Positions 1 to 14,157 of a stretch of 64,000 nt of DNA are shown here, piece after piece. The notes below the pieces were generated by a model. That model searched no databases. It had not been told where the DNA came from and was given only the letters and a program-made list of their open reading frames with translations. Position numbers and translations under genes: made by a program. Position 1 is the first letter of the stretch, and every line of letters begins with the position of its first letter. The stretch spans positions 100,709,795 to 100,773,794 of the forward strand of contig OW386293.2 in the NCBI GenBank assembly GCA_936432065.2, in the 5' to 3' direction. Source of the DNA: Rutpela maculata. Its lineage: Eukaryota > Arthropoda > Insecta > Coleoptera > Cerambycidae.

Positions 1-719
1 ATATACCTTCATCGACTGGGCTAAATGCCCTTTTCAGAGATTTACGTTTTAAAAAAAATCACTGTATATAGAAGACAATACCCACATTAGAATGAAGACA
101 CTGTTAAAATTGTAGAGAATTACATTTTCTACAAGAAAGTTAGTCAGAGCATACGTCTATCTTTTATAGTATGTACTGGAAGCGTGTAAAGTGTGGCATC
201 ACACAGATTCATCGTATTTAAACGCATATCTATGTTGCCGAAACCAAAAAAATGTTGAACAAATTCTAAGCACAAGGGGGAGAAAAGTAAAATTTCGTTT
301 TAAAATTATGAAATTGTAAATATGATAGAGAAATAGTAAAAATATTGTATTGTATTATATTGTAAGTATTTTGGTTTTAAAATTTTGAGACTTTGTAAAT
401 AACATTGTACAATATAGTACAGGTTTTAACTTCGGAATAATGTCATATGAATTAGATTTCGTTCATTTTTGGCAACATAATGGTAAATGCATTAAACAAA
501 AGTTTCTATATTATGCGGGGGCTTGCTAATTTATAGAGAGTGGATGCCACCCCTTCTCAAAGGGTGGCACCTAAAAAAAAAAAAAAAACTGCTGAAACAG
601 AATCAAACTTTAAGAAAAAAAGGCTCTATGCAACTTTTCATATAAATTGATAGTCTTTAGTTATAGCGACTTGAAAATTGGAATTTTAGCTTGAAGAAGA
701 GGTATTTCAAAACTATTTT
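1..719. other. AT-rich DNA, nothing recognised
   Basis: No convincing coding frame, RNA gene or repeat structure was seen. The only notable element is a poly-A run near 571-587. Confidence 0.5.
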
Positions 720-1475
720 CATCAAATATCTCGAAAAGTAGTACATTGAGCGAAAACATGCTAGAGACAAATAAGAAAGCTATTAAATTGATGATGAGTT
801 TCGTTTTTTTTTTCTAATTTCTGTAGAATTAATGGTTTCGGAGATCTTTTTTTAAAGATGGCGTTCGAATGTTTACAAGATGAAGTATTTAGCTTAACTG
901 TTAAATATCTCAGAGATTATAGCACTTACGTCAAAAATATTAACCACTAAAATGAAAGACTATTAATTAGAATTTCAAATTATTGATTAACTCTATAGCA
1001 TAAAAAACAAAGAAGTTATGACAAAAATAATATGCTTCCTCACAATTTTTTAACAAAATCGTCGGCATATTGTTAATGTAAGTAGTCATTAATTAAAAAA
1101 ATATATTCTCGTATACTGTTTTTTGATAACATATTGTATGACCTAGATGCTCAAATTTTTTCGTTCGTCTACAACACTTGCTTCAGATAAAAATTGCACT
1201 CTAAACTATATAGAGATTTTCGAGAAAAAGTTTTTTGTTTTTTTGCAAATATCTGAATAAAAATTAGTTTTAGTGAAAAAATGGTAGACATCAAAAATAA
1301 AGCTTATAAACTAAGAATAATTTTTTTTTTTTATTTAATATTCATGTAGAATTAATAGTTTCGAAGATATTTAATTTTAAAGATGACATTCGAACATTTA
1401 CAGGATAAAGTATTTAGTTTCAATGTTGAATATCTTAGAAACTATGACATATTTATCAAAAGTTCTACGGAACAT
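720..1475. repeat. Diverged direct repeat, two units
   Basis: The segment at about 720-945 is repeated at about 1240-1470 in the same orientation with moderate divergence. Both units carry GTAGAATTAAT followed by a TTTCG-AGAT block, then an AAGATG-CATTCGAA-like block and AAGTATTTAG. The spacing is about 520 bp. It looks like a decayed dimeric interspersed repeat rather than a gene. Confidence 0.6.
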
Positions 1476-2401
1476 AATTAAAGTTAATTTATCAAATTTC
1501 TTTTTCAAAACACTTGCTTTAGAAAAAACTCCATCCGCCATATTTGAGCCACCATTTTGAGTTTTGGGATTTTGACTTCAGATTCGTAATCAGCTATCAT
1601 AAATATCCCATGTTTCAAAAATAAATCAGTAATTCCTTTGCGAATATTAAATATCTAAATTTAGTGGTGGTTTTCACCCCTTGAGGGTAAAAGCAAGGGT
1701 CCGGGCCATATAGATACTGAATATAATGCCTTTTAGTACAAATTACCCATCAAGGAAAATTATCATTACATATATGTAATGATAAGGTTATTCCGAAATT
1801 TTGAATATTTTGTATCTCTAGATACTGTACTAGTAGAGCCTCGATAATCCAGTTTAATCTCGGTTTAATTATTTTCTCAAACGACAGTAGAAAAAATCAT
1901 ATATTGTGTGCAACACGTAGGAAAAATGATGTGAAATTATGGGATTACGAAAAAAATATTTGCGCCCAAAACTTCCTGGTGTGTTAAAACTTATATTCAC
2001 TTTTTGACTCGCTTTCACTGATTTTCTACCTATCTGCTTAAAATATTATCTCGTACTAGTAATCGAATGGGAATTTTAAAAATACTGGCCTATTTGAAAT
2101 AAAATTCTTAAAAATATAGACCTGTCCGATATGTATTTGTCAATTTTGGTTTTATTTATATTTATTTTCAGGAAAATAAAAAGTAGGTATTTCAAAACAT
2201 TGCCACATTTTTATTTATTTTCACTTTCAGGAAAATTAATCGAATTGTCAGTTGTGTTTCATAATTCAATTTACGAAAGCTCTTCAAATATGATGACACG
2301 AAAAGCATATATTTTTTTAATTGAACGTCATATTTTTTATTTGCTGGAAAGCAAAGATTCTCTACAATTTTATATAAGTAACATGTGGTTAGCGACTAAC
2401 A
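1476..2401. other. AT-rich DNA, nothing recognised
   Basis: No supported gene or repeat structure. An open frame beginning at 2131 has no recognisable domain and crosses the short tandem repeat at 2402-2522, so it was not called. Confidence 0.45.
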
Positions 2402-2522
2402 GTAGGATTAAAATTGCAGGTAGTATGGTGCCCAGTTTCCCTATACCTCTTTCAGGTACAGATTTGACCGGTGCCCAGATTACATGTAGGATTAAAATTG
2501 CAGGTAGTATGGTGCCCAGTTT
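2402..2522. repeat. Perfect 37-bp direct repeat pair
   Basis: Identical 37-bp copies lie at 2402-2438 and 2486-2522 (period 84 bp). Each begins GTAGGATTAAAATTGC and ends GGTGCCCAGTTT. A partial third match (GGTGCCCAGATTACATG) lies between them at about 2470. This suggests a small recent tandem duplication. Confidence 0.85.
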
Positions 2523-4898
2523 ACATCCGCCCTCTCTGATATGTATAGAAAAAAATAGAAAACATCAAAAACGGCCGAGAAAATCAAAATTGAATATCTT
2601 TTCGATAAGAAGGAGTAATTTCATCAGAGTTGGCAAAAACAAAACTCATCTATGGTCAAATACAATGCACCAAACCTGGACCCAGTCCAATAGAACGGTC
2701 AAAGATGGCGGACAAAATAAAATTGTTTAATTCTTCGTCAAAAGTATCAAGGAGGCATTGTGCGTCACCATTTTTTTCGATTGTAGGTTCTTTTAGGTTC
2801 TTTCAACTCATAAGATATTGCTATCTTGACATGAGCAAAGCAGAGTAAGATTTTTTAATTTACCACATTAAGAAAACACTCAGAATCTCCAGTATTATTT
2901 TGCTCATTCTAAGACGCAAAAATTTGAAGTATAGCTCTGTAGTACCTTTGTCAGTATGTAATGGCGCCGACTTTGATATTTTTATGGGCAGTTTTTGTAG
3001 TCTATACCTTCCAAATGAAGTTATAGATAAAAAGGACTGTTATTTTCAAGTAAGCTTGAGTCCCCCTGCTAATTTTGAAAAACCGGCGCCTATGACGTCG
3101 TGTACTGTTTGAACCAAAAACATGTCTGATTCGTGATTTCTGTAGCATTCCTAGTATAATTATTCACCTAGTTGTACAATTTTATTTCATATCCGCTGCT
3201 TGTTTTGAGTTTTTCTGAGCGGAATTTGTATATATGTATGAATGTTTAACTGCGGGCCAGTTCACAGTCGCAGATATTATTTTGTGGGTTACTATAGCGG
3301 AAACCATACAAAACAAATGAAAACATGGTTTGGCGGATGTCGTGGGATTATTAACCTATTTGGTACAACACAAGGTTACTGTGACAGGACTAACTAATTT
3401 GGGTGTGTTGTGATGATGACACATCAATGACGTCTGTCTTCATCCATCGCTGGTTCCTCGACGCTTCCTGGAACTTTTGGAAAATATTTACCATATCTTA
3501 AGATATACAAGATGACTTTAAAAAAGGGATCTGAACCGGAACAGTATTCTCTATATAGGTAATAAAGTTAAATTAACTGAGTACGGGTGAAATTTTATTT
3601 CATAATTTTTAGCGATCACTTTTGAAGGCGACTCAATTTTTTATTTCAAAAATTTTTTTAATCGATATTAGGTAATAAAGTTCAGTTGACTGGGCAACAT
3701 AAAATTTTAAAAAGGAGCCCAAGGAACAATTTTGGTTTCTTAAATATATACAAGGGTGCTACAAAACTATTCATGAAATGCCTTGAAAAATCTATTTTGC
3801 TGAAACAATATCCTTAACACCATCATAAAGCGACTTGTAGACTAAAAGAGCCCACCCTTATGAAGGTTATTAAGGCCTTTTTAAATTCCATCATAAAATT
3901 CCTTAGTGAGGCATAGTGCCGCTCTTGAAAACCTTGTTCAGGCCGTTTTAAAACATTTCTTAAAACCTATTTTAAAGCTGTTGGAAGCTGTTTTATTAGC
4001 TTCCTGCATTTCTAGAAAACACTTAGAAAGCTACCTTAAAACTGATTTTTAAAACTCTTGTAAGTCCACATTAGAACTGAGAAGCTATAAGAATGTCCAC
4101 GAAGGAATCCAAATAATTTTATTATTGCATTTATTTTTTCTAAACTGATTTAAGCAAACACACCATCAGACTTATTGAAGATAAAATGGAATTTGAAATT
4201 TATATAGCGTAGAGTGGCACTATAACTTCTCTAAGTCCGATTTAAAAGATAATAAAAAGACATCAGGTATGACAAAAAATTAAAACCAATGGCAGTTTGT
4301 CGTTAAAACTACAAAAGAAAGGCCCAAAAAATAAGGGCCCCTCAGAAATATTAATGATTTTACATACAAAATTTGCATAGACCCATTTTTATATAACAAG
4401 AAAAAACTGGCCGGCCAACTAAAAACCTAATTGTCATTTTACAGTCCTCTCATTAAACTAAATATTCTAATAATGGTAAATGACCTAGAACATTTACTCT
4501 AAATGAAGTCCTTTTAGTCTTTTTGTATACTATCACAAATAATCCCTTCCTTACAAAAATGCAAATGCACTTGGCGAAGATCACATGGACTTGATAAAAG
4601 TTGTAATAAAACGTTTGGGAAGTTGACATTTGATACAAAAAACTTAAAACTTAACCTCAAAATAATTTGTGTGTGTGTGTGTGTTTTAACAGTCCTTTTA
4701 AAATGGCCACTCTTTTTTATTTTCTTCCACCTTTCCAAAAAAGACTTAATTACACATCAGTAAGTCGTGAAATGCTTTTAATTAACACACACACACATGC
4801 ATCAACGACACTTCGGGCAGATATATTGTTTTTTATTTTTATAATAAATGTTTTATTGAGGTTTTGGAAAGTGTTTTATGGAATTAAAATTTGCCTTT
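2523..4898. other. AT-rich intergenic DNA with minor repeats
   Basis: No gene is supported. Present are a short diverged direct repeat (TAGGTAATAAAGTT at about 3557 and 3669), a (GT)n tract at about 4668-4684 and an (AC)n tract at about 4787-4797 in opposite sense, and many poorly ordered TTTTAAAAC-type words at 3900-4100. Confidence 0.45.
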
Positions 4899-6400
4899 TA
4901 GTCCAGTCAATGAAAGAGTTGTAGAAAACATTTTGGAGGGGAGAATTTTTCTCTTCAGGAATGTGTTGGGGGTAGTCAGGAGGTAAACATACTAAAAGTC
5001 CCCGCCTCTAACCACGTCGCTTCAAGGGGGGAGGGGGGTGGAAAGGTTCCTTTTTTCGATTCTTCGCTTATAACTCGGAAACGATGCGTCGTATGGGAAA
5101 AGGTAATCTATGCAAAATTAAACGTAATTAAATTTTCCACGAGAATGTTTATATTCATTTTCTTCCTATGTGTTATAGTTTACGAGATGTTCGCCAAGGA
5201 AAATCGATAATTAATAAAAAAAAATCAATTATGTATCTTGAATATTTCTATCAAAGCGGTTTACCGTGGTATGCTAACAAATCACAGTCACAAAACAATC
5301 TTTATTTTACAACACCCGACGTATTTACTAACGTAATATTTTGTCGAAACCTAGACATTTCCTTAAATATACAGTGTGACTCACTTAAAATGAAGATACC
5401 CTTATAACTTTTTCATTTTGTTTCCGATTTGAATCAAATTTTACTCAAGTATAGAACAAATTAGGATCTACTTATGACCAGAAAAATCATTCACCTGCTA
5501 TAAATGCAAAGCTACCTGCGGTACCAAAAGATGAGGAAAAAGATTAAAAATCATATTGATTTTTAACCTTATGAACGATGAATTTTACGTAGCCACCACA
5601 AATTGCGGAAACTGTGGACCCCCTTTGCCAGATGAGCTTACGTGTGAGATATCCCCCATCGATAATCAAATCAAATTTTGGTGTATGTACGTTTGTGGCG
5701 CCGAGTGGATGCATTTTTTAGAATTTCTAACATTCAAAATGTTTTATTTTTTTCAGCATATTTTGGTACCGCAGGTGGCTTTGCCTTTATAGCAGGTGAA
5801 TGATTTTCTGGTCATAAGCAGATCCTAATTTGTTCTATACTTGAGTAAAATTTGATTCAAATCGGAAACAAAATGAAAAAGTTATAAGGGTATCTTCATT
5901 TTAAGTGAGTCACACTGTATATTTAAGGAAATTTCCAGATTTCGACAAAATATTACGTTAGTAAATACGTCCAGTGTTGTAAAATAAAGATTGTTTTGTG
6001 ACTGTGATTTGTTAGCAGACCACAGTAAACCGCTTTGATAGAAATATACAAGGTACATAATTGATTTTTTTTTAATTAATTATTAATTTTCGCTGGCGAA
6101 CATCTCGTAAACTATAACACATAGGAAGAAAATGAATATAAACATTCTTGTGGAAAATTTAATTACGTTTAATTTTGCAAAGATTACCTTTTCCCATACG
6201 ACGCATCGTTTCCGAGTTATACGCGAGGAATCGAAAAAATGAACCTTTCCACCCCCCTCCCCCCCGAAGCGGCAGGGCTAGGGGCGGGGACTTTTAGTAT
6301 GTTTACCTCCTGACTACCCCCAACACATCCTTGAAGAGAAAAATTCTCCCCTCCAAAATGTTCTCTACAAACCCCTTTTGGGCATTCACTGATTGGACTA
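4899..6400. mobile_element. Fold-back (long inverted repeat) element, 1.5 kb
   Basis: The left arm (4899-5529) is repeated as an inverted copy (5760-6400) at high identity, leaving a loop of about 230 bp. The outer ends read TAGTCCAGTCAATGAA on the left and TAGTCCAATCAGTGAA on the right when reverse-complemented. The arms carry AGGTAAACATACTAAAAGTC and a GC-rich block. No transposase is encoded, so this is a non-autonomous inverted-repeat element; its superfamily is unknown. No clear target duplication was seen. A shorter, diverged relative is at 39869-40519. Confidence 0.85.
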
Positions 6401-7638
6401 TTCAGATTTATAGAGGCCTTTTTTTCTTCATAACGGTTTCATCACAACATTTATCAAGGATGTTTTAAGAGTCTAGTTTTGTAATGGCCTTTAATAAGTA
6501 CTAATAGGCATTGAAAATGTCTAGTTTTAAAAAGGATTTAAAATGCATTTATTGCAAATATGTTACAACCATAAAGAATAATTTAAAGCATCTTTAAATC
6601 TAAATGGAATTTAAGACGTTCATAAAACTATCGAGAGTTTTATGTAGGTTATGATAAACCCATTACAAATACATATTATCCTAGAAGCAAATTAGCTTTA
6701 TAATTAGGTCTTACAGAATGCTTTAAAACTTAACATATAAGAGCAAGTATACTTGAAGCCTAAAAGACCTTACCTACAACATCAATACAGCGCAAGACTA
6801 TTTCCTAACCCTGACGAACCTTTCTTAAAACCTCCTCAAGTCCAAATGACTTTTAAATTGTTCCTTGGGAGGAGATTCTCAATTCGACCCGTATGTATGC
6901 TTTTTTATATATATTTGTTCAAAGGTTACTCTGGTGTGGCTTAAGCGATTTCTGTCAAATCTGCTGCAAACTGTAGGCCAAAGTCCGGTGGTGGTTTCAC
7001 ACTGAATTTATCAAGCTACATCTAGTGTAAGGAGAACAAAAATCGTATTTTTTTTATATTACGAGCATTGTGACATTTTCATGGTTGTTATCATAATTGT
7101 TTAGAAAATAATATTATTAAAATAAATAACCTCAATAAATTCCGCTTTTATTCGTCTTGTGTTTCCGTTTTTTCTTCCTTTCTTTTTCTGCTGATTTTAA
7201 TTTGATTAATAATCTCGTTCACTTTTTTTTCTCTCTCTTTGGCCTTAACACCTCCTTACATATGTTTATGAATATCTTCTATTAGTTTACTTATTATTTA
7301 ATTCCATAATATATGTCTTCTTGTAAGTTAGATTTTCATTGTCTATAATATTGTAGTTAAATCATTATAGCACATTATTTGGTACATTATTTAACATATG
7401 GTAATAGGTTTAATCTTATTTAATGCACGTACATAATTATTATAAATTGCACATTATCACAAGTTGTTGTTATGTGTACTTTCTGAATTAATTTAGTACA
7501 TTTTGATTTAATAATTAATAGTCTTTTCTGGGTTAAGTGGAAGAGCGGGTGTACTACTGTACCACCTTTCATTTGTGTTTGTTTAATTTTTTTTCTTGTT
7601 TATTGTACTTTAATTTGTATACACAATGAATAAAGGCA
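6401..7638. other. AT-rich DNA, possibly ending as the 3' end of a + strand retroelement
   Basis: No coding region is supported. The stretch ends with AATAAA at 7629-7634 followed by GGCA, which directly abuts the poly-T/LINE junction at 7639. That is the form expected of a LINE 3' end with a short tail into which the - strand R4-like fragment inserted. This reading is inference. Confidence 0.35.
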
Positions 7639-7922
7639 TTTTTTTTTTTTTTTTTTTTTTGTAAAAGCCAGTCACCCTTTAAACTCTGTGGCTCCGACAC
7701 TCACAGAGGGGAGCTGGTAGTACCGGTAGCCACTCCCCACGCCCGTGGGGTGAGTGACTACTGGGTCCGTGAATCGTGTGCCCTGAGCAGACGTAATGAA
7801 CCGAGGATGACGGCCCTCTGCATTCTGCCGGCTAAGACCTCTGCCGAATTTCGGCATGCCGGTATGATCTTAAGTTCTGAAAGCAGTGTATGTCTCGTTC
7901 CACCGAGGGCTCCTATAATCAG
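7639..7922 (-). pseudogene. 3' fragment of an R4/Dong-like LINE (copy A)
   Basis: On the - strand this encodes a short run very similar to the last residues of the RT/endonuclease ORF at 9812-12427 (shared LIIG-LGG, TLLSELK-IPAC, AVILGSLRLLRAH). It is followed by a 3' UTR of about 130 bp and a 22-nt poly-A (T run 7639-7660). Upstream it is cut by (ATT)n and a second LINE 3' end, so only the 3' end survives. At the nucleotide level it is clearly diverged from the main copy, meaning an older insertion or a sister subfamily. Confidence 0.8.
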
Positions 7923-8014
7923 TTTATTATTATTATTATTATTATTTTTTTTTTTTTTTTTTTTTTTTCGCGTGCGCGATGCTGGGCAGTTCTCCCGTGT
8001 CTCCGACATTCTTC
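7923..8014 (-). mobile_element. 44-bp R4/Dong 3' end with poly-A and short (AAT)n
   Basis: Positions 7969-8012 match the 3' terminus of the element at 9715-13379 with two mismatches. On the - strand it is followed by 24 A (T run 7945-7968) and then (AAT)7 (7923-7944). It is bounded upstream by the giant TTA array. It looks like an extremely 5'-truncated insertion, or the remnant of a longer copy lost by array turnover. Confidence 0.7.
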
Positions 8015-9714
<1,700 letters not shown>

Positions 9715-9735
9715 CGCGTGTGCGATGCTGGACAG

Positions 9736-9768
9736 TTCTCCCGTGTCTCCGACATTCTCACGGGAGAA
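9736..9768 (-). other. Perfect 10-bp hairpin in the R4/Dong 3' UTR
   Basis: TTCTCCCGTG (9736-9745) pairs fully with CACGGGAGAA (9759-9768) around a 13-nt loop containing CTCCGACA. Copy A has a different stem (CTCTGTG 7684-7690 with CACAGAG 7702-7708) around the same CTCCGACA loop. A conserved loop on a covarying stem suggests an RNA element, possibly recognised by the reverse transcriptase. Confidence 0.65.
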
Positions 9769-9811
9769 GCGCCAGCGGATTATCTGCAGCCGCTCCCCGC
9801 GTCCCGCAGGG

Positions 9812-12427
9812 TTAGTGACTGTAGATGCCAGATTCGTGTGCCCTAAGAAGACGAAGGGACCCCAGGATAACTGCCTTCTGCATTTGGCCTGCCAACCACT
9901 CGGCTGACTTTTGGCAGGCTGGTATGGCCTTTAATTCCGAGAGCAGCGTAGGCCTCATTCCACCAAGTACACCGATTATCAGGACGACCATCTTGACCGA
10001 GTAGTCTGGGTATAGCACTCGGAGCTCATACCGGAGATCTCGGTATTTAGTCCGTTTTTCGCCCTCCTTCAAGATGATGTTTGTCTCGGCAGGTGCCGAG
10101 AACTCGATGACATACATCATCTTGGTTTGGTGGTCTAGGAGGACTATGTCAGGCTTGTTTGCCTGAATTTGCCTGACCGTCGGAAACGAGTAGTTCCAAT
10201 ATATTCGGCACTTCTCGTTCTCGACTACGGACTCGATCTCTCCGGGGACGTAAGGCAGCACTGGTGTTTGGTCTACTTCGTACGAGTGCCGAAGGTGGTA
10301 GTATAGCACTCGTAGAGCCGCGTTATGTCTATGGATGTAGGCCGAAGTCGCATATACCGTACATGCAGATAGTAAGTGCATGAGCGACTCCGGCGCCTGA
10401 CGGCAGGTCCTACAATTAATGTCAGGGACCTCCACACCCATAACGCGACTGCGGTAGACCAGGGTGTTAATAACACCATCTTGGCAGGCCACAATGAATC
10501 CTTCGGTCTCCGACTTTAGCCCTGCTGACCGTAAGAAAGCGAAGGTCAGCTTTGTCGATAAACCCAGCGTCTCTATGTTGTTATAGAATACGCCGTGCAT
10601 GGGTTTATCGACGTGCTGCCTGAGTAGATTTCTCTGCTCGGCAGCTTTAATTTGGGCTATCAGACGATTTGGCGCAAGCTCAGTTACTGATTCTAGTTCA
10701 GCACCTCGCCGGCCTCCTCGCCTGAAGTCGAATACGAGACCGAGATCATCTGCGGCCTTACGTGCTGCCTTGAATAAAAATGCGCCAACTCCTGCAGTTT
10801 CATGATCTCTCACAAACCGCAGGAGTGGGTCCGAGCTCCTGAGGACGTTGCATGCCACACTCAGCGCTACTCTGCCATGCGCACACTCCAGTCTCAAGAG
10901 TCCTCGGCCCCCCCGTTGGCGTGGGAGGTACACTCGAGGAACGGACGACCTAGGATGGATGCTCCTGTGAACATGCATCATCTTGCGGGTATCCCTATCC
11001 AATTGGCGCAACTCTTCTAGCGTCCACTTAACTACTCCGAAGGAGTAGAGCAGAATCGGAACGGCAAGCATATTAGTTGCAGACACCTTGTTCTTCCCCG
11101 AAAGTTCAGAAGACCAAATCTTTCGGAGCCGGTGTCTGTACTTGCCGCGGAGAGTATCCTTAACTTGTTTCACGTCCTGGATGTGATGTTGTTCCACACC
11201 CAGGTACGTGTAGGTCTCTCCGGCATCCAGCTGTCGTAGGATGCTTCCGTCTGCGAGCTGCGCATCTTCAAGGAATATCCCGCTTCGTCCTCTCTTGAGG
11301 TGAACGACTGCACACTTGTCCAGCCCGAATTCCATGCCAATGGCCCGCGTATACTCTTGGACCACCCTTAGAGAGTTTTGGAGTTCGCACTCTCCGGAGG
11401 CATAAAGTTTTAGGTCATCCATATAAAATAGATGGGTGACCTTATGCCTCCGATTGCTGGGTGGACCACATTGGTATCCGCGGGTTTGGCGAAGCCTGAC
11501 AGATAACGGCAGCAGTGAGATGCAAAATAGGAGAGGACTCAGGGAGTCACCCTGGAAAACTCCTCTCCTAAAAGTTACCAACTCTGTCGATACCCGCTGA
11601 GCACCAGATGTTATGGTGAAGCGGGTTCTCCAGAGTGGCAACAGTTGTTCAATGCATCTCACTAGTGGGGCAGGTACCACAAGGCATTGCAGCAAGTGTA
11701 ATAATAGTGCATGAGATGTTGTATCAAATGCCTTGCGGTAATCGATCCACGCCATTGATAGATTACGCTTGTATTGTACAGAATCCTGTGTAATACAGCG
11801 GTCTATCAATAGGTTCTCTTTGCAGCCTGCCACACCTTTCTTGCCACCACGCTGTTCGTGTATCTGTCGGTAGACCGGCTCAACTGACCTCAATGTCCTG
11901 GCATACAAGATACGAGTAAATATCTTGTAGCAGGAATTGAGGCATGTGATCGGTCTATAATTCTTCGGGTCGGACAGATTTCCCTTTTTGGGGATCAGTA
12001 CAGTACGCCCCTCGGCAAACCAGTCCGGAATCGGCTGCCCCTCGTTCAACCATGAGTTGAAAACTCGGGCCAGATGGCGGTGGGTGGAAGGGAATTTCTT
12101 CCACCACCAGTTGTTTATGCCATCTGGACCCGGGGCAGCAAAGTTCTTAGTACCAACAAGTGCTTGTTGGACTTCCTCGGTACTGATCGCCGGGCACACT
12201 TCGTCTTGCTCTCCCAACAATGTGGTGCAGAGCTCCTCGAAGCGTGCTATCGCTGGAGTGTCGCTGTCGAATGGACTCGTGGTCTCATATATTCCCTTCC
12301 AGAAGGCTTCGACAGTCTCAACAGACGGCGGATTTTCCACAACACGCGGTGGCTCTTGGAGCAGACGAGAGGGACTTGTTTGGAACAGATGGTTTTGTTC
12401 CATTGCCCGTGCTCGTCTGACCAAGAT
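9812..12427 (-). pseudogene. R4/Dong-like reverse transcriptase and restriction-like endonuclease
   Basis: About 870 residues remain open. RT motifs run in order: DGINNWWWKKFP (about 101), TVLIPKKG (about 141), AWIDYRKAFDTTSHALL (about 225), GVFQGDSLSPLLFC (288-301), and the catalytic core FYMDD (333-337) in place of the usual F/YADD. A CX2CX8HX4C zinc motif (C671, C674, H683, C688) and a PD-(D/E)xK-type site (KPD at 757-759, E774, KY at 793-794) mark the R2/R4 endonuclease, which nicks target DNA to prime reverse transcription. The part shown has no internal stop. The frame lacks its own ATG because it continues from the upstream N-terminal frame through a one-base shift. Class assignment is firm; the exact clade is by motif only. 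Confidence 0.88.
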
Positions 12428-13188
12428 TTTTTAATGGCCATAAGTGCTCGAATCCTATCTAGACAGTGCTGTTTGATGGTTTGCAGCACTGTCCGATTTA
12501 GAGTGTGGTGTTGTCGTCTTATACCGGCAACTATACGCCGAATTTTCGGCGTGAATGGCTTAGCTGCCGTTATATACTCCACCACACTCTGGATTCGAGA
12601 CGCGTGTTGTCTCGCCGATTTGATTTTTGCCTCAATTTTTTGTACGCGCCGCTTAGTCTTCTCGACCTTACCCAACACGCTTGCCAGGCGTTGCTGGGGG
12701 ACGAGTTGTCTAGCGGCTGCGTACACGGCACTGTTGATCTGCCATATGTTGGCATCTTCTGGAAGTTCATCATCGAGTAACGAATCCATTCTTGCCAGGT
12801 CTTGTGGCTTTGGGTTAACCCTGGTGTTAAGGCTAACCCTCGTCCTGAGGGTATCATCGGTGTACTCTAGGTGATGTTGTCGTTCAGCAGGTAGTTGCCG
12901 CGGTGGTGATGCGGCTGGCCCTTGTTCCTGCTGACGGGGTGCCCTTTCGTAGCCCGTTCGACGCAGGAACGATACCTGATCTCTTATGTGTTGTTGAGAG
13001 AAGGCGCGGTACTCCGGGTGCATATCGCACCACAACCGGTGTAACCGCGCCATGTACCCCCTGCGTCCGGGTTCGCTGCTCTCATAGCAGATAAGCAGGT
13101 CATCCCGTAGTCCCCTCGTCCACCTAAAGCGTCCATGTACAGTAGCATTGTCGTCATCGTTAAGACCGTCCGGTATGGCCCCTCCCAC
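12427..13188 (-). pseudogene. R4/Dong-like ORF, N-terminal part (Myb-like domain)
   Basis: This frame encodes a basic protein with RFRWTRGLRDDLLICYESS, then GYMARLHRLW and HPEYRAFSQQHIRDQV. These are the features of the Myb/SANT-like DNA-binding region found at the start of R4/Dong polyproteins. It is followed by a basic, coiled-coil-like segment. No ATG precedes the domain in this frame: the frame opens at GTG (13188), with in-frame stops further upstream. An ATG-started frame at 12984-13370 overlaps it in another register. The frame runs into the RT frame at a T6 run (12427-12432), where a one-base shift is needed. It is best read as the first part of one polyprotein. Confidence 0.72.
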
Positions 13189-13379
13189 GTGTCTCCGACC
13201 CCCATCCGACTGGGGTCTATTGTGAGGGGCCCGTTCTCTGTCGCGGTCGTGAACCAGAGATTTGAGTCCTCAGGGTGGTTAGCCCTGAGGGCCCACGTCC
13301 GACATCTGCCAGGCAGAGTCACCTCTACCTGTTGCCCGGGGAGCACCGCGTGGAGGCTGTCGGTCCGCATTCGCCCCCC

Positions 13380-13956
<577 letters not shown>

Positions 13957-13957
13957 A

Positions 13958-14157
13958 NNNNNNNNNNNNNNNNNNNNNNNNNNNNNNNNNNNNNNNNNNN
14001 NNNNNNNNNNNNNNNNNNNNNNNNNNNNNNNNNNNNNNNNNNNNNNNNNNNNNNNNNNNNNNNNNNNNNNNNNNNNNNNNNNNNNNNNNNNNNNNNNNNN
14101 NNNNNNNNNNNNNNNNNNNNNNNNNNNNNNNNNNNNNNNNNNNNNNNNNNNNNNNNN
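13958..14157. other. Assembly gap (200 N)
   Basis: Exactly 200 undetermined bases, a common placeholder, so true size is unknown. Open frames containing X across it are meaningless. Confidence 0.99.

Noticed and set aside
2131..2730. 199-residue open frame
   Set aside because: No domain, AT-rich composition, and it crosses a perfect 37-bp tandem repeat.
11988..12874. Plus-strand open frames opposite the LINE RT
   Set aside because: Antisense shadows of the R4/Dong protein.
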